The notes below the pieces were generated by a model. It ran no database searches and was not told where the DNA came from. It saw nothing but the letters and a program-made list of their open reading frames with translations. From contig NZ_UUOC01000004.1 of NCBI RefSeq assembly GCF_900590755.1, positions 124,001 through 188,000 on the forward strand: DNA of 64,000 bases, in the 5' to 3' direction. Origin of the DNA: Pseudomonas viridiflava (GTDB taxonomy: Bacteria > Pseudomonadota > Gammaproteobacteria > Pseudomonadales > Pseudomonadaceae). Position numbers and translations under genes: made by a program. Positions 1 through 9,634 of this stretch are shown here, piece by piece (position 1 is the first letter of the stretch; each line of letters opens with the position of its first letter).

Positions 1-294
1 GACATTTATTACGCGCTGGATGAAGCCGAGCGCGACGGGATTCTTGATCGTTTGGTGGCCGAGAAGAAACGCGGCAAACCGCAGGTCACGCGATTCAAAG
101 GTCTGGGCGAAATGAACCCGCCGCAGTTGCGCGAAACCACCATGGACCCCAACACCCGCCGTCTGGTGCAGTTGACCCTGGACGATTTCGCCGCGACCTC
201 GGAAATGATGGACATGCTACTGGCGAAAAAACGCGCCGGTGATCGTAAAAACTGGCTGGAGTCCAAAGGCAACCTCGCCGAGGTCCTGACTTGA
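1..294 (+). CDS. parE: DNA topoisomerase IV subunit B, C-terminal end (partial)
   Basis: The reading frame is open from the first base and ends at TGA 292-294, so only the last 97 residues are present. They match the end of the ParE TOPRIM/C-terminal region: the segment VTRFKGLGEMNPPQLRETTM is the conserved GLGEM block of type II topoisomerase B subunits, and the tail is the usual short ParE end. ParE is the ATPase subunit of the ParC2ParE2 enzyme that decatenates daughter chromosomes. parC lies 1.6 kb downstream on the same strand with two small genes between, as in other pseudomonads. Confidence 0.97.
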   Translation, partial: DIYYALDEAERDGILDRLVAEKKRGKPQVTRFKGLGEMNPPQLRETTMDPNTRRLVQLTLDDFAATSEMMDMLLAKKRAGDRKNWLESKGNLAEVLT

Positions 295-315
295 TGCGAG
301 GCGGGATTCGCCAAT

Positions 316-410
316 CTGTAGGAGCGCGCTTGCCCGCGATGGCGTTGTCTTTGCTTGCAGATATGTGTCGGATGTTCCGGCCCCATCGTGGGCAAGCGCG
401 CTCCTACGGG
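316..410. repeat. REPIN-type inverted repeat (GCGCGCTTGCCCGCGATG class)
   Basis: The left arm TGTAGGAGCGCGCTTGCCCG (from 317) is mirrored by an arm ending CAAGCGCGCTCCTACG near 408. The arms flank about 40 bp. The same arm sequence recurs at 5149-5239. It sits between the parE stop and the likely start of the next gene. Confidence 0.85.
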
Positions 411-1382
411 ATGCTGATGCTGGCCGGGATTTTGATGTCGGCTGCCACTACGGCTTTCGCAGTCCCGCTGAAGCAGTTGGAACTGGTCTCCGAGCATCCG
501 GTGGACGGTATGGTCGGCGGCAATCTGTCAGGGTTGGCGGTGTGCAATGGCCAGTTGTGGGCGATTTCTGATCGTGACGACAACCTGCTGTATCGCATGG
601 ACAGGGCGCAAACCGTCTGGCAGGCCCAGGCGGACACCATCGATGTTCCGGAGGCGCCAGAAAGCGATTTACCCGCCAATTTACGCTCCCTGGCCAAACT
701 CTCGTCTTTCGTCCGGGGCGGCAGTCTGGATTTCGAAGGCATCAGCTGCGACACCGCAGGCAACAAATACGTGGTCAGCGAAGCTCACGCCGAAGTCCTC
801 AAAGTGCCGGTCGAGGGCAGCCCTGTCTGGTTGAAACTGCCTGCCGAACTGGTGGCTCAAGCCCGGGCCAAAGGCATGCTGCAACATTTCAACGCCATCT
901 TTGAAGGCCTGGCGATCAGCCCCGAAGGCGATCGCCTGTGGTTGGCGGCCGAGCGGGAACAACGCGGATTACTGGTGGTGAGCCGCGTAAACGATAACTG
1001 GCGCTGCGAAGGCAGTTGCGTCCTGCGAACCGAGCCGGGCAAGGAAGTTTTACCGCCGCAAGTGGGCGGCAAATCGGTATCCCGGGACTTTGCTGATCTG
1101 TCCCTGTTCAACGGCAAGCTGTATGCCCTGGAGCGCTCGGCCTACCGCATCTGTCGTCGCTCGCTGCAAACAGGTGCCAGCGAACGTTGCTGGTCGTTTT
1201 CCGCAGAGGCGCTCAAGCCCCATCGGCTTTACGATCAGAAGTTCGGCCTGACCGAAGCGCTGGTCGTCGATGAGACGGGCGCCTGGGTTGGTGTAGATAA
1301 CAATTTTGGTGAACGCGCCGATGGCGAGAAACGCCCGATTGTCTGGCGTTTCGCAGCGCCGGATGGCGGCTGGAGCGAATGA
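411..1382 (+). CDS. Exported esterase-like/phytase-family beta-propeller protein
   Basis: The protein has about 323 residues from ATG 411. The first 17 residues (MLMLAGILMSAATTAFA) look like a Sec signal peptide, followed by VPLKQLELVSEHPVDG. The body resembles the esterase-like activity of phytase family (SdiA-regulated/phytase-like propellers), with motifs such as GGNLSGLAV, SLDFEGIS and NAIFEGLAIS that repeat an FEG(I/L) pattern typical of this fold. The frame is open back to TTG 291, but bases 316-410 are a REP-type inverted repeat, so the extra N-terminus would be repeat-encoded; I therefore start at 411. It lies between parE and parC and overlaps the next gene by four bases, which suggests co-transcription. 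Substrate unknown. Confidence 0.75.
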   Translation: MLMLAGILMSAATTAFAVPLKQLELVSEHPVDGMVGGNLSGLAVCNGQLWAISDRDDNLLYRMDRAQTVWQAQADTIDVPEAPESDLPANLRSLAKLSSFVRGGSLDFEGISCDTAGNKYVVSEAHAEVLKVPVEGSPVWLKLPAELVAQARAKGMLQHFNAIFEGLAISPEGDRLWLAAEREQRGLLVVSRVNDNWRCEGSCVLRTEPGKEVLPPQVGGKSVSRDFADLSLFNGKLYALERSAYRICRRSLQTGASERCWSFSAEALKPHRLYDQKFGLTEALVVDETGAWVGVDNNFGERADGEKRPIVWRFAAPDGGWSE

Positions 1383-1906
1383 CCATGAGCCAGCAACCTC
1401 CCGGTAAACGTGCGGGGAAGGTGTTGATGGTTCTGGCCTGGGCGGCGGCGTTGTTTCTGGCGACACGTTACTTTGGCGAATGGGAACAGCGGCAGGAAAA
1501 CCCTAACGCGGTCGTCACCTCGCAACACGGTGATGGTTACATCGAAGTGCAACTGGTGGGCAATCGTCAGGGGCATTTCGTCAGCACGGGCAAGATCAAC
1601 AATCATGCCGTGCAGTTTTTGCTGGATACCGGGGCCACCGATGTAGCGATTCCGGGCGAGGTGGCTGACACCTTGCAGTTGCAACGGGGTGCGCCGGTCT
1701 GGGTCAGCACCGCCAATGGCCGCAGCGAGGGCTTTCGAACGTCCATCGAACGCCTGCAGCTGGGCGACATCGTCCTGAACAACGTGCGCGCCCTGGTGGT
1801 GCCCGGTCTGGACGGAGAACAAGTGCTGCTGGGCATGAGCGCAATGAAACAACTCGAATTCACCCAGCGCGGCGGCACCATGCTGCTGCGCCAGACGACG
1901 AAATAA
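1379..1906 (+). CDS. Membrane-anchored retropepsin-like aspartic protease
   Basis: The protein has 175 residues. A single membrane segment lies at about residues 12-28 ([19 protein letters not shown]). The aspartic protease core follows: [13 protein letters not shown] carries the D-T-G catalytic motif near residue 82, and [12 protein letters not shown] near the C-terminus is the second conserved block of the clan AA, TIGR02281-type family. Only one D-T-G is present, as expected for an enzyme active as a homodimer. The ATG overlaps the upstream stop (ATGA). A second in-frame ATG at 1385 is possible. The active site probably faces the periplasm; the substrate is unknown. Confidence 0.8.
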   Translation: MTMSQQPPGKRAGKVLMVLAWAAALFLATRYFGEWEQRQENPNAVVTSQHGDGYIEVQLVGNRQGHFVSTGKINNHAVQFLLDTGATDVAIPGEVADTLQLQRGAPVWVSTANGRSEGFRTSIERLQLGDIVLNNVRALVVPGLDGEQVLLGMSAMKQLEFTQRGGTMLLRQTTK

Positions 1907-1916
1907 TGAGGCACGC

Positions 1917-4181
1917 ATGAGCGACTCCCTTGACCTCAGCCTGGATGGCGTAGAACGCCGATCACTGGCTGACTTCACCGAACAGGCCTACCTCAACTAC
2001 TCCATGTACGTGATCATGGACCGTGCCTTGCCGCATATCGGCGACGGCCTCAAGCCTGTGCAGCGACGCATCATCTACGCCATGAGCGAACTGGGCCTGG
2101 ACGCCGATTCCAAGCACAAGAAGTCGGCGCGTACCGTCGGCGACGTGCTCGGCAAGTTCCACCCCCACGGCGACTCGGCCTGCTATGAAGCCATGGTGCT
2201 CATGGCTCAACCGTTCAGCTACCGCTACACACTGGTTGACGGCCAGGGTAACTGGGGCGCGCCGGATGATCCGAAGTCCTTCGCGGCAATGCGTTACACC
2301 GAGGCGCGGCTGTCGCGCTATTCCGAAGTGCTGCTCAGCGAGCTGGGTCAAGGCACTGCGGACTGGGTCCCTAACTTCGACGGCACGCTGGACGAACCTG
2401 CGGTTTTGCCTGCACGTTTGCCGAATATCCTGCTCAATGGCACCACAGGTATCGCCGTGGGCATGGCCACTGACGTACCGCCGCACAACTTGCGCGAAGT
2501 GGCCTCGGCGTGTGTTCGTTTGCTTGATGAGCCCAAAGCCACTATTGCTGAGCTGTGCGAGCACATTCAGGGCCCGGATTACCCGACCGAAGCAGAGATC
2601 ATCACCCCCCGCGCCGATCTGCTGAAAATGTACGAAACCGGCAAGGGCTCGGTGCGCATGCGCGCCGTTTACCATGTTGAAGACGGCGACATCATCGTTA
2701 CGTCGCTGCCGCATCAGGTATCCGGCGCCAAGGTGCTGGAGCAGATTGCCGCGCTGATGCAGGCCAAACCGTCCAAGGCGCCTCAGGTTGCCGACCTGCG
2801 CGATGAGTCTGACCACGAAAACCCATGCCGCATCGTGATCATCCCGGTCAACAGCCGGGTCGACCACGAAGCGCTGATGCAGCACCTGTTCGCCAGCACC
2901 GATCTGGAATCCAGCTACCGGGTCAACATCAACATCATTGGTCTGGACGGCAAACCGCAGCTGAAAAACCTGCGCGCATTGCTGGTGGAATGGCTGGAGT
3001 TCCGCGTACGCACGGTGCGTCGCCGCCTGCAATTCCGTCTCGACAAGGTCGAACGTCGCCTCCACCTGTTGGACGGCTTGCTCGTTGCCTATCTCAACCT
3101 GGATGAAGTGATCCACATCATTCGCACCGAGGAGCATCCGAAGGCGAAGCTGATCGAGCGCTTCGAACTGAGCGAAATCCAGGCTGATTACATCCTCGAT
3201 ACGCGCTTGCGCCAATTGGCGCGTCTGGAAGAGATGAAGCTGCGCAACGAACAGGATGAACTGAATAAAGAACGCACCAAGCTGATGGCGCTGCTGGGCA
3301 GCGAAGCCAAGCTCAAGAAGCTGGTGCGCACTGAACTGATCAAAGATGCCGAAACCTATGGCGATGATCGCCGCTCGCCAATCGTGGAGCGCGCTGAAGC
3401 CAAAGCGATGACCGAGCATGACCTGCTGCCCAACGAGAAAGTAACGGTGGTGCTCTCGGAAAAAGGCTGGGTTCGCTCGGCCAAAGGTCACGACATCGAC
3501 GCCACCGGGCTTTCCTATAAGGCGGGGGATGGTTTCCAGACCGCTGCCATGGGGCGCTCCAACCAATACGCGGTGTTTATCGACTCCACCGGGCGCAGTT
3601 ACTCGCTGGCGGCGCATACCCTACCGTCTGCCCGAGGTCAGGGCGAGCCGTTGACCGGCAAGTTACAGCCGCCGCCAGGTGCGACTTTCGAATGCGTGCT
3701 GTTGCCTGAAGACGACGCGCTGTATGTGATTGCCTCGGACGCCGGTTACGGTTTTGTGGTCAAGGGCGAAGACCTGCAAGCCAAGAACAAGGCCGGTAAG
3801 GCCCTGTTGAGCCTGCCTAAGGGCGCCAAGGTCATGCTGCCGCGTACTGTGGCGGATCGTGAGCAGAACTGGCTCGCCGCAGTGACCACGGAAGGTCGTC
3901 TGTTGATCTTCAAAATCAGCGATCTGCCGCAGCTGAGTAAAGGCAAAGGCAACAAGATCATTGGTGTGCCGGGTGATCGCGTCGCCAGCCGCGAAGAGTA
4001 TGTGACGGATATTGCCGTGATCCCGCAGGGCGCGACGTTGGTGTTGCAGGCGGGCAAACGCAACCTGTCGCTCAAGCCTGATGACCTTGAACATTACAAG
4101 GGCGAGCGGGGCCGACGCGGTAACAAACTGCCTCGTGGCTTCCAGCGCGTCGATGCGCTATTGGTGGAAAACGCTTCTTAA
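1917..4181 (+). CDS. parC: DNA topoisomerase IV subunit A
   Basis: The protein has 754 residues, normal for pseudomonad ParC. It is the DNA-breaking and rejoining subunit that unlinks replicated chromosomes. The winged-helix/tower region begins with [20 protein letters not shown]; the catalytic tyrosine is Y127 in [12 protein letters not shown]. The quinolone-resistance region [12 protein letters not shown] has Ser87 and Glu91, the drug-susceptible residues by P. aeruginosa numbering. The C-terminal part forms the beta-pinwheel. The start ATG lies eleven bases after the retropepsin gene stop, so these genes are probably one transcript with parE. Confidence 0.98.
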   Translation: MSDSLDLSLDGVERRSLADFTEQAYLNYSMYVIMDRALPHIGDGLKPVQRRIIYAMSELGLDADSKHKKSARTVGDVLGKFHPHGDSACYEAMVLMAQPFSYRYTLVDGQGNWGAPDDPKSFAAMRYTEARLSRYSEVLLSELGQGTADWVPNFDGTLDEPAVLPARLPNILLNGTTGIAVGMATDVPPHNLREVASACVRLLDEPKATIAELCEHIQGPDYPTEAEIITPRADLLKMYETGKGSVRMRAVYHVEDGDIIVTSLPHQVSGAKVLEQIAALMQAKPSKAPQVADLRDESDHENPCRIVIIPVNSRVDHEALMQHLFASTDLESSYRVNINIIGLDGKPQLKNLRALLVEWLEFRVRTVRRRLQFRLDKVERRLHLLDGLLVAYLNLDEVIHIIRTEEHPKAKLIERFELSEIQADYILDTRLRQLARLEEMKLRNEQDELNKERTKLMALLGSEAKLKKLVRTELIKDAETYGDDRRSPIVERAEAKAMTEHDLLPNEKVTVVLSEKGWVRSAKGHDIDATGLSYKAGDGFQTAAMGRSNQYAVFIDSTGRSYSLAAHTLPSARGQGEPLTGKLQPPPGATFECVLLPEDDALYVIASDAGYGFVVKGEDLQAKNKAGKALLSLPKGAKVMLPRTVADREQNWLAAVTTEGRLLIFKISDLPQLSKGKGNKIIGVPGDRVASREEYVTDIAVIPQGATLVLQAGKRNLSLKPDDLEHYKGERGRRGNKLPRGFQRVDALLVENAS

Positions 4182-4360
4182 TGTCGATTTAGAGCTATCG
4201 GTCTTCGTTTTGCCACGAAGATCGACGCATAATCGCTGGAGTCATAGCGCATATTCACGGATGATATGACGTCTTGAGGTGCCAGCGTGGCTGAGTGCCT
4301 GCACGAATTTGTGAGTATTTACACTGTGGTTCGCCTGGCGGCAGCCACCTGGATGGGATG

Positions 4361-5056
4361 ATGAATCTTCTACGCCTTCCCGTTGTTTTGTTGATGACCG
4401 GTGTTTTGGGTCTGGCTGGTTGCAGTACGCAACAGCCGACAGCGCTTTATCAGCTCGACAGTGGTACACCCGGCCAGCCAACACGCACGACCGGGTTGGC
4501 TGTTTTGCTCGGCCCGGTTTCGGTGGCTGACTATCTGCAACGCGAAACCCTGTTGCAGCGCCAACCTGATGGCAGCCTGACTGCGTCGACCGATGGTCGC
4601 TGGGCTGGCAGCCTCTCTTCGGATATTGATCAATTACTGTTGCGCCAGCTGGCATGGAAACTGGACAGCCAGCGTGTCGTCCTGGCCCCGGCAGTTGCCA
4701 ATTTCACCCCGGATGTACAAGTGGTGCTGTCTATCACGCGTCTGGACTCGGGCACCAAACAGCCTGCGATTCTGGATGCTCAGTGGCGTTTGCTGGACCG
4801 CAAGGGCCAGGTACGTGACAGCCGCATCATTCACCTGGAAGAGCTGCATGCCGGGACGTCTGCTGATCAGGTGCGTGCGCAGGGTGTCTTGCTGCAACGC
4901 CTGGCTGATCAGCTGAGTTCTGCGGTGAAGCCGATTTCCTGGGCTCCCGTGGAAGAGCCTAAAAAAGCCCCGGTGGCCAAGGCCAAAGAGCCCGAAAAAC
5001 CCAAGATCCCCATGGCTTCGCCGATCCGTACCGATCTGGAAGTGTTCCGCTTCTAG
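4361..5056 (+). CDS. PqiC-like auxiliary lipoprotein of a lipid-transport (MCE) type system
   Basis: The protein has 231 residues. A lipoprotein signal runs to the lipobox LAGC (MNLLRLPVVLLMTGVLGLAGC), and a YQLDSG...LGPVSVADYLQRETLLQR segment is typical of the PqiC/ABC-type transport auxiliary lipoprotein family (DUF330). The region after residue 200 is rich in Lys, Pro and Glu (KKAPVAKAKEPEKPKIP). Adjacent ATGs occur at 4358 and 4361; either would serve. It is predicted to be an outer-membrane lipoprotein bridging to an MCE protein. No MCE or permease gene lies beside it here, so its partner is encoded elsewhere or it acts alone. A terminator follows directly. Confidence 0.75.
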   Translation: MNLLRLPVVLLMTGVLGLAGCSTQQPTALYQLDSGTPGQPTRTTGLAVLLGPVSVADYLQRETLLQRQPDGSLTASTDGRWAGSLSSDIDQLLLRQLAWKLDSQRVVLAPAVANFTPDVQVVLSITRLDSGTKQPAILDAQWRLLDRKGQVRDSRIIHLEELHAGTSADQVRAQGVLLQRLADQLSSAVKPISWAPVEEPKKAPVAKAKEPEKPKIPMASPIRTDLEVFRF

Positions 5057-5065
5057 GTTCGACAA

Positions 5066-5091
5066 AAGCCCGCAGAGATGCGGGTTTTTTT
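5066..5091 (+). terminator. Rho-independent terminator after the PqiC-like gene
   Basis: The stem CCCGC/GCGGG around AGAGAT is followed by eight T residues, nine bases after the stop codon. Confidence 0.85.
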
Positions 5092-5148
5092 GTGGGCAGA
5101 TATCTCGGAGTGTTCCTGACACAACGTGGTCGTTCAGCCGAAATGGGC

Positions 5149-5239
5149 CTGTAGGAGCGCGCTTGCCCGCGATGGCGTTCGCAAAATCTACAAATATGCT
5201 GGCTCTGAAACCTATCGCGGGCAAGCGCGCTCCTACGGG
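5149..5239. repeat. REPIN-type inverted repeat (GCGCGCTTGCCCGCGATG class)
   Basis: The arms TGTAGGAGCGCGCTTGCCCG and CGGGCAAGCGCGCTCCTACG lie about 40 bp apart, in the same class as 316-410. It occupies the 360-bp space between the PqiC-like gene and the acyltransferase gene together with a terminator and a candidate promoter. Confidence 0.85.
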
Positions 5240-5259
5240 AATGTGAGAAACCTCAAGGC

Positions 5260-5288
5260 TTGACACGTTGCCGCCCGCTGCCTAACGT
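5260..5288 (+). promoter_or_regulatory. Candidate sigma-70 promoter for the acyltransferase gene
   Basis: TTGACA (5260-5265) is followed by 17 bases and TAACGT (5283-5288). The -35 is perfect and the -10 is weak. It would leave a leader of about 120 bases before ATG 5418. Confidence 0.4.
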
Positions 5289-5417
5289 AAGGGCCTCGCA
5301 TCACCCCCCTTCTTTCTATCGTATTTGCCGCGCCTGCCTTCAAGGTGCTGCGGTAGCCATGCCGCATTTCTGCAAAACAAGTCCCGCCTTTGATACCCGC
5401 TCCCTGGGAGTACAGCC

Positions 5418-6566
5418 ATGAATGCGATTCATCGTTTCGACGTGCTCGACAGTTTTCGGGGCATCTGTGCCGCGTGCGTGGTGTTTTTTCATATCCAGCT
5501 GGTCAGCGGTTTTACCGAGTCGGTGTTCATTCGCAATGCCGATTTGCTGGTCAACTTCTTCTTCGTGCTCAGCGGCTTTGTGTTGTGTTACGCCTACGGC
5601 AGCAGAAAGGAGCTGAACTTCCGGACTTTTCTTGTTTCCCGAACCTTCCGGCTGGTGCCGCTGCATTGGGTGATGCTGGCGGTTTTTGTCGTGCTGGAAG
5701 CGTTCAAGGTGCTGGCGATCAAAAAAGGGGTGGAATTGAATTACGCACCCTTTACCGGCGCTTTCGCGCCTTCCGAATTTCTGCCAAACCTGCTGCTGGT
5801 GCAGGCCTGGACGCCTTTGACTGAAACCATGTCTTTCAACTACCCGTCCTGGAGCATCAGCGTCGAGTACTACATGTACCTCATCTTCGCGGCGTTCATG
5901 CTGCTCAGTGGCGCGATGCGGTATTGGGTCTGGGGTCTGGTTTCTTTGACGGCATTTGCCCTGCTTTTCGGCCATGTGCCAGTGCTGACCGAGCGTGCGC
6001 TGACTGGGCTGTCGTGTTTTTTTGCTGGTGCACTGACATACCGACTGTTTAGCGCCTTGGGCCGTAGCTGGAAGCCTGACAAGACGTTGATGACCTGGCT
6101 TGAGGGCGCTGCGCTGATCAGCGTCGCGGTGGTCAACAGCACGCGCTTTGCCAATCAGTCATTAGTGGCGAGTCTGCTGTTCTGTCCGGTGGTCTTTATC
6201 TTTGCCTTTGAGGCTGGCCGGTTATCAAATTTATTGAAGGCGCGGCCCTTGGCGTTATTGGGGCGCCTGTCGTATTCGATGTACATGACCCATGTGGCGG
6301 TGTTGTTCTGCCTGATGTCAGTGTTCATCGTCCTTGAACAGCGGACCGGGCAGCAACTGACGACGATTTTCGAAGGGCGGCGTTATCTGGATACAGGAAG
6401 TGCGCTGGGCAATAGCGTGCTGGCTATCGTGTTTTTTCTGGTCGTGGTGATGGTGTCAGTGGTGACCCACCATTACATCGAGGTAAAGGGCCAGGCCTTA
6501 GGGCGCAGGTTGATTGAGTGGCGGGGGAGGAAGATCAAAGCGTCAGGAGTTGGAGCGACTGAATGA
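5418..6566 (+). CDS. Acyltransferase-3 family integral membrane protein
   Basis: The protein has 382 residues and about ten hydrophobic membrane segments. The N-terminal DSFRGICAACVVFFH contains the R-x10-H pair (R14, H25) required for catalysis in the OafA/acyltransferase-3 family, and the segment LVNFFFVLSGFVLCYAYG is the conserved FFFVLSGF block. WSISVEYYMY is the conserved SLSVEWQFY-like block. Such enzymes move acetyl or other acyl groups onto surface sugars (O-antigen, peptidoglycan, exopolysaccharide). It stands alone, so its acceptor cannot be read from context. It is not part of the P. aeruginosa order I remember for this stretch and may be an insertion. Confidence 0.85.
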   Translation: MNAIHRFDVLDSFRGICAACVVFFHIQLVSGFTESVFIRNADLLVNFFFVLSGFVLCYAYGSRKELNFRTFLVSRTFRLVPLHWVMLAVFVVLEAFKVLAIKKGVELNYAPFTGAFAPSEFLPNLLLVQAWTPLTETMSFNYPSWSISVEYYMYLIFAAFMLLSGAMRYWVWGLVSLTAFALLFGHVPVLTERALTGLSCFFAGALTYRLFSALGRSWKPDKTLMTWLEGAALISVAVVNSTRFANQSLVASLLFCPVVFIFAFEAGRLSNLLKARPLALLGRLSYSMYMTHVAVLFCLMSVFIVLEQRTGQQLTTIFEGRRYLDTGSALGNSVLAIVFFLVVVMVSVVTHHYIEVKGQALGRRLIEWRGRKIKASGVGATE

Positions 6567-6578
6567 CACGATGCTTTC

Positions 6579-6699
6579 CTGTAGGAGGACCGGGGTGGCG
6601 TTCCACCTTGCTCGCGATAGCGTTAGTTCAGTCGATAAACTCATCGGCTGGCAGACCGGATCGCGAGCAAGGTGGAACGCCACCCCGGTCCTCCTACAG
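6579..6699. repeat. Long perfect inverted repeat (REPIN, GGACCGGGGTGGCGTTCCAC class)
   Basis: Forty-base arms at 6579-6618 and 6660-6699 are exact reverse complements around a 41-bp centre. They begin and end with the CTGTAGGAGG/CCTCCTACAG tips shared by the other REPINs here. It lies between convergent genes. Confidence 0.9.
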
Positions 6700-6716
6700 T
6701 TCGTTATGCGTGACAG

Positions 6717-8276
6717 TCACGCCTTGCGCGTCTCGTGCATGCGCGCCAGTTGGCGTTCGAGCATTGACGGGTAGGGCTCCATCAGGCGCTCGACGCAGCA
6801 CGCGCCTTCCGGGCTGGCGATAGGGCGAATACGGGCGCGCTGGCGAACCAGTGCGTCGTCGTTGATCTTGCGCTCTACCAGCAGCAGATTGCGGCTGTGC
6901 TGAGACAGAGCCAGCGCGTCCTGCGCGGTTTCGGTCAGCAGCAGGTCGATCTGGCTCAGGCCGGACAAACCTTCGCCCAACGTCAGGCCCAGTTGCAATT
7001 GCAGGGTTATGCCGCTGTCGGCGACTTCAATCTGCAAGGCATGGCTCAACGCGCGCAGCAGTTCACCGCAGCAAATCGCATTGGTCAGGTAGTCGTCGCC
7101 GCTTTCCTGGAAGTGGAACAGCATCAAGGTGCTGCCGTCGTTCAGGGTATGCAGCTCGCCTTCGTACAGCGAGGACGCCTGATCAAGACAATCGCGATAA
7201 CGTTGCAGCAGATCGGTCAGGCGAGCACGGGGCAGGCGACGCAGCTGGTCCTGAGAACCCAGTTGCACCGCCAGAACGGCACTCGGTTGCGGGATGCTGG
7301 GTACAACGGGAGCTTTGCTGACGACTGGCGCCGGGCTGGAGCTGTCGCGCAGATCGGCAAATGGATCTTCGCCGTCATCGTCTTCTTCATCTTCTTCGGC
7401 AACCAGACGACGCTGGATCGGCGGCGCTGGCAGGCGCGGCGTCTTTGGTGTTTCGTCGAAACCCGGCTCGCGCTGAGCGCGACCTTTCACCACCGGCTCA
7501 GGCTCGTCGTCGGCATCCAGGTACGGATCGTCTGATGCCTCTTCGGCGTATTCAGGTTCCGGCTCAGGCTCGGGTTCCGGCACAGGCGGCGCGAAAGAGG
7601 TACGCAGCTGGCGCGCCAGATCGCCGATTTCATCCTGACGCTCCACGGCCGGGGTGTACGGGTCGATATCGCGCAGCCAGACCCGCAGTTGCAGCAGAGG
7701 CGTGGAGATGTGGCGGCCCAGCCGCAGACTCAATGCCAGGGCCAGCGCCAGCAGAATACCGGCAAGAATGCCCATGCTCTGCAGGCTGATGGTCATCGGC
7801 TGCTGGAACTGCGACATGTCCAGGCTGATGCGCAAATGCCCGGCCATCACGTCCTGGAAAGTGATTTTTATTTCGTACAGGCCTTCGGCTTCGCCCAGCA
7901 GACCGTTTTTCGGACGCTGGCCGGCTTCGGCAAGGATGCGGTTATCCACGCTGTAGATTGCGGCATGGGCCACCAGCGGGTTCTTGACCAGATTGCCCAG
8001 CAGCACGTTGAGGCTGAGGATGTCGTTGGACACCAGCAGCTCCGTGGCGGAGGTCGCAGTTTGCGTGGTCAACGCCTGGCCCAGCGCATCGGCTTGCTCA
8101 TGCATGGCCTGCTTGAACTGCAGACCCATGACGCCGGCGTAGATCACCAGCGCCAGAGCGACGAGGATCACGTTATGGCTGGCAATGCGCAATGCAATCG
8201 GTACACGGCGATGACGCAGTGCACGGAAGATGAGCAGGAAGAAATTATCGGTTTTAACTGGCGTGGGCCGGTTCAC
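6717..8276 (-). CDS. AhpA/YtjB-family membrane protein
   Basis: The protein has 519 residues from a GTG start at 8276; an upstream TTG (8336) would add 20 residues with no sign of conservation, while the sequence beginning NRPTPVKTDNFFLL matches what I recall of PA4961. Two membrane segments (about residues 30-52 and 165-185) flank a periplasmic domain, followed by a HAMP-like stretch. Then comes a long acidic Pro/Glu linker (repeated PEPEPE), and a cytoplasmic C-terminal domain of about 180 residues. This is the SMP_2/YtjB layout. It is divergent from serB, which matches the frequent serB-smp neighbourhood in gamma-proteobacteria. Function is not established; a signalling or envelope role is inference. 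Confidence 0.75.
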   Translation of the reverse strand: MNRPTPVKTDNFFLLIFRALRHRRVPIALRIASHNVILVALALVIYAGVMGLQFKQAMHEQADALGQALTTQTATSATELLVSNDILSLNVLLGNLVKNPLVAHAAIYSVDNRILAEAGQRPKNGLLGEAEGLYEIKITFQDVMAGHLRISLDMSQFQQPMTISLQSMGILAGILLALALALSLRLGRHISTPLLQLRVWLRDIDPYTPAVERQDEIGDLARQLRTSFAPPVPEPEPEPEPEYAEEASDDPYLDADDEPEPVVKGRAQREPGFDETPKTPRLPAPPIQRRLVAEEDEEDDDGEDPFADLRDSSSPAPVVSKAPVVPSIPQPSAVLAVQLGSQDQLRRLPRARLTDLLQRYRDCLDQASSLYEGELHTLNDGSTLMLFHFQESGDDYLTNAICCGELLRALSHALQIEVADSGITLQLQLGLTLGEGLSGLSQIDLLLTETAQDALALSQHSRNLLLVERKINDDALVRQRARIRPIASPEGACCVERLMEPYPSMLERQLARMHETRKA

Positions 8277-8406
8277 AGAGCACGGCTCTTTCGGTGAAGT
8301 TCGCGCGCAGTATAACGACCGACCCTGTAGCGGCAAAGCGCTGCCTGTGCCCGATGGTCACTGAAAGTGGTTAGAATGCGGTTTTTTTCCACTGCTGGGG
8401 TGTCCC

Positions 8407-9621
8407 TTGCGCGAAATCGTCCTGATTAACATCACCGGTGAAGACCGTCCCGGTCTCACTTCGGCCATCACTGGCGTGCTCGCTCAAGGTGAGGTGAACA
8501 TCCTCGACATTGGTCAGGCAGTGATCCACGACACCTTGTCGTTCGGCATCCTGGTGGAAATTCCGGGCACCGAACAGGGCGCGTCGGTCCTCAAGAAACT
8601 GCTTTCAACCGCCGCCAGCCTGGATCAGCAGGTGCGCGTCACGCCGGTGTCCGAAGACGACTACCAGCGCTGGGTCGACAGCCAGGGTCACTCGCGGCAT
8701 ATCGTGACGCTGCTGAGCCGCAAGGTGACTGCCGAGCAGTTGCAACGGGTCACCGCCATCACGGCGCAATACGGGCTGAACATCGACAAGATCGATCGCC
8801 TGTCGGCGCGCACGCCGCTGGATGCGCCCACTGACAAGAGCAAAGCGTGCATCGAATTTTCGGTGCGTGGCGAGCCTTCTGATCCTCAGGCTTTGCAGGC
8901 TGAGTTCCTGAGTGTTGCTCAGGAGCTGAACATCGACATCGCCTTCCAGCAGGATTCGCTGTACCGCCGTAACCGCCGGCTGGCTGTGTTCGACATGGAC
9001 TCGACCCTGATCGAAGCCGAAGTCATCGACGAGTTGGCCAAGGCTTACGGTGTGGGTGATCGGGTCTCTGAAATCACCGAGCGCGCCATGCGTGGCGAGC
9101 TGGATTTCCGTGCCAGTTTTAAAGAGCGCATGGCTTTGCTCAATGGGTTGGACGTCAGCGTACTCGATGAAATCGGTGCGTCGCTGCGCTTGACTGAAGG
9201 CGCAGAGAATCTGTTCGCCGAACTCAAGCGCCTAGGCTACAAGACGGCCATTCTGTCGGGTGGTTTCACCTATTTTGCCAAACAGGTTCAAGCGAAACTG
9301 GGTATCGATTACGTGTTCGCCAATGAGCTTGAAGTGGTGGATGGCAAGTGCACCGGTGTGGCGGTTGAGCCGATTGTCGACGCTCAACGCAAGGCTGACT
9401 TGCTGCGCGAGCTGGCGATAAAAGAGGGGCTGAGCCTGGAGCAGACCATTGCTGTCGGTGACGGTGCCAACGATTTGCCGATGCTGGCCATTGCCGGGCT
9501 GGGCGTTGCGTTCCGGGCCAAGCCATTGGTCAAGCAGTCGGCAAAACAGGCGATCTCGACCCTGGGGCTGGATGGGGTGCTGTACCTGTTGGGCGTTCGG
9601 GATCGGGAAGGCCGCGGCTGA
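8407..9621 (+). CDS. serB: Phosphoserine phosphatase
   Basis: The protein has 404 residues and uses a TTG start at 8407 (MREIVLINITGEDRPGL), the start used by its Pseudomonas homologues. It catalyses the last step of serine synthesis, O-phosphoserine to serine. The N-terminal ~180 residues carry ACT-type regulatory folds, and the C-terminal HAD domain shows motif I FDMDSTLIE (nucleophile Asp), motif II ILSGGF and motif IV GDGANDLPML. The ACT extension makes it longer than E. coli SerB. The gene converges with the PilZ-like gene across a REPIN. In P. aeruginosa fimX follows serB; here it is absent. Confidence 0.96.
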   Translation: MREIVLINITGEDRPGLTSAITGVLAQGEVNILDIGQAVIHDTLSFGILVEIPGTEQGASVLKKLLSTAASLDQQVRVTPVSEDDYQRWVDSQGHSRHIVTLLSRKVTAEQLQRVTAITAQYGLNIDKIDRLSARTPLDAPTDKSKACIEFSVRGEPSDPQALQAEFLSVAQELNIDIAFQQDSLYRRNRRLAVFDMDSTLIEAEVIDELAKAYGVGDRVSEITERAMRGELDFRASFKERMALLNGLDVSVLDEIGASLRLTEGAENLFAELKRLGYKTAILSGGFTYFAKQVQAKLGIDYVFANELEVVDGKCTGVAVEPIVDAQRKADLLRELAIKEGLSLEQTIAVGDGANDLPMLAIAGLGVAFRAKPLVKQSAKQAISTLGLDGVLYLLGVRDREGRG

Positions 9622-9634
9622 TATACCCTGAACT

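Noticed and set aside
1962..3617. Long minus-strand ORF opposite parC
   Set aside because: It is a shadow of the GC-rich parC codons and encodes a His/Gln/Arg-rich product with no family features.
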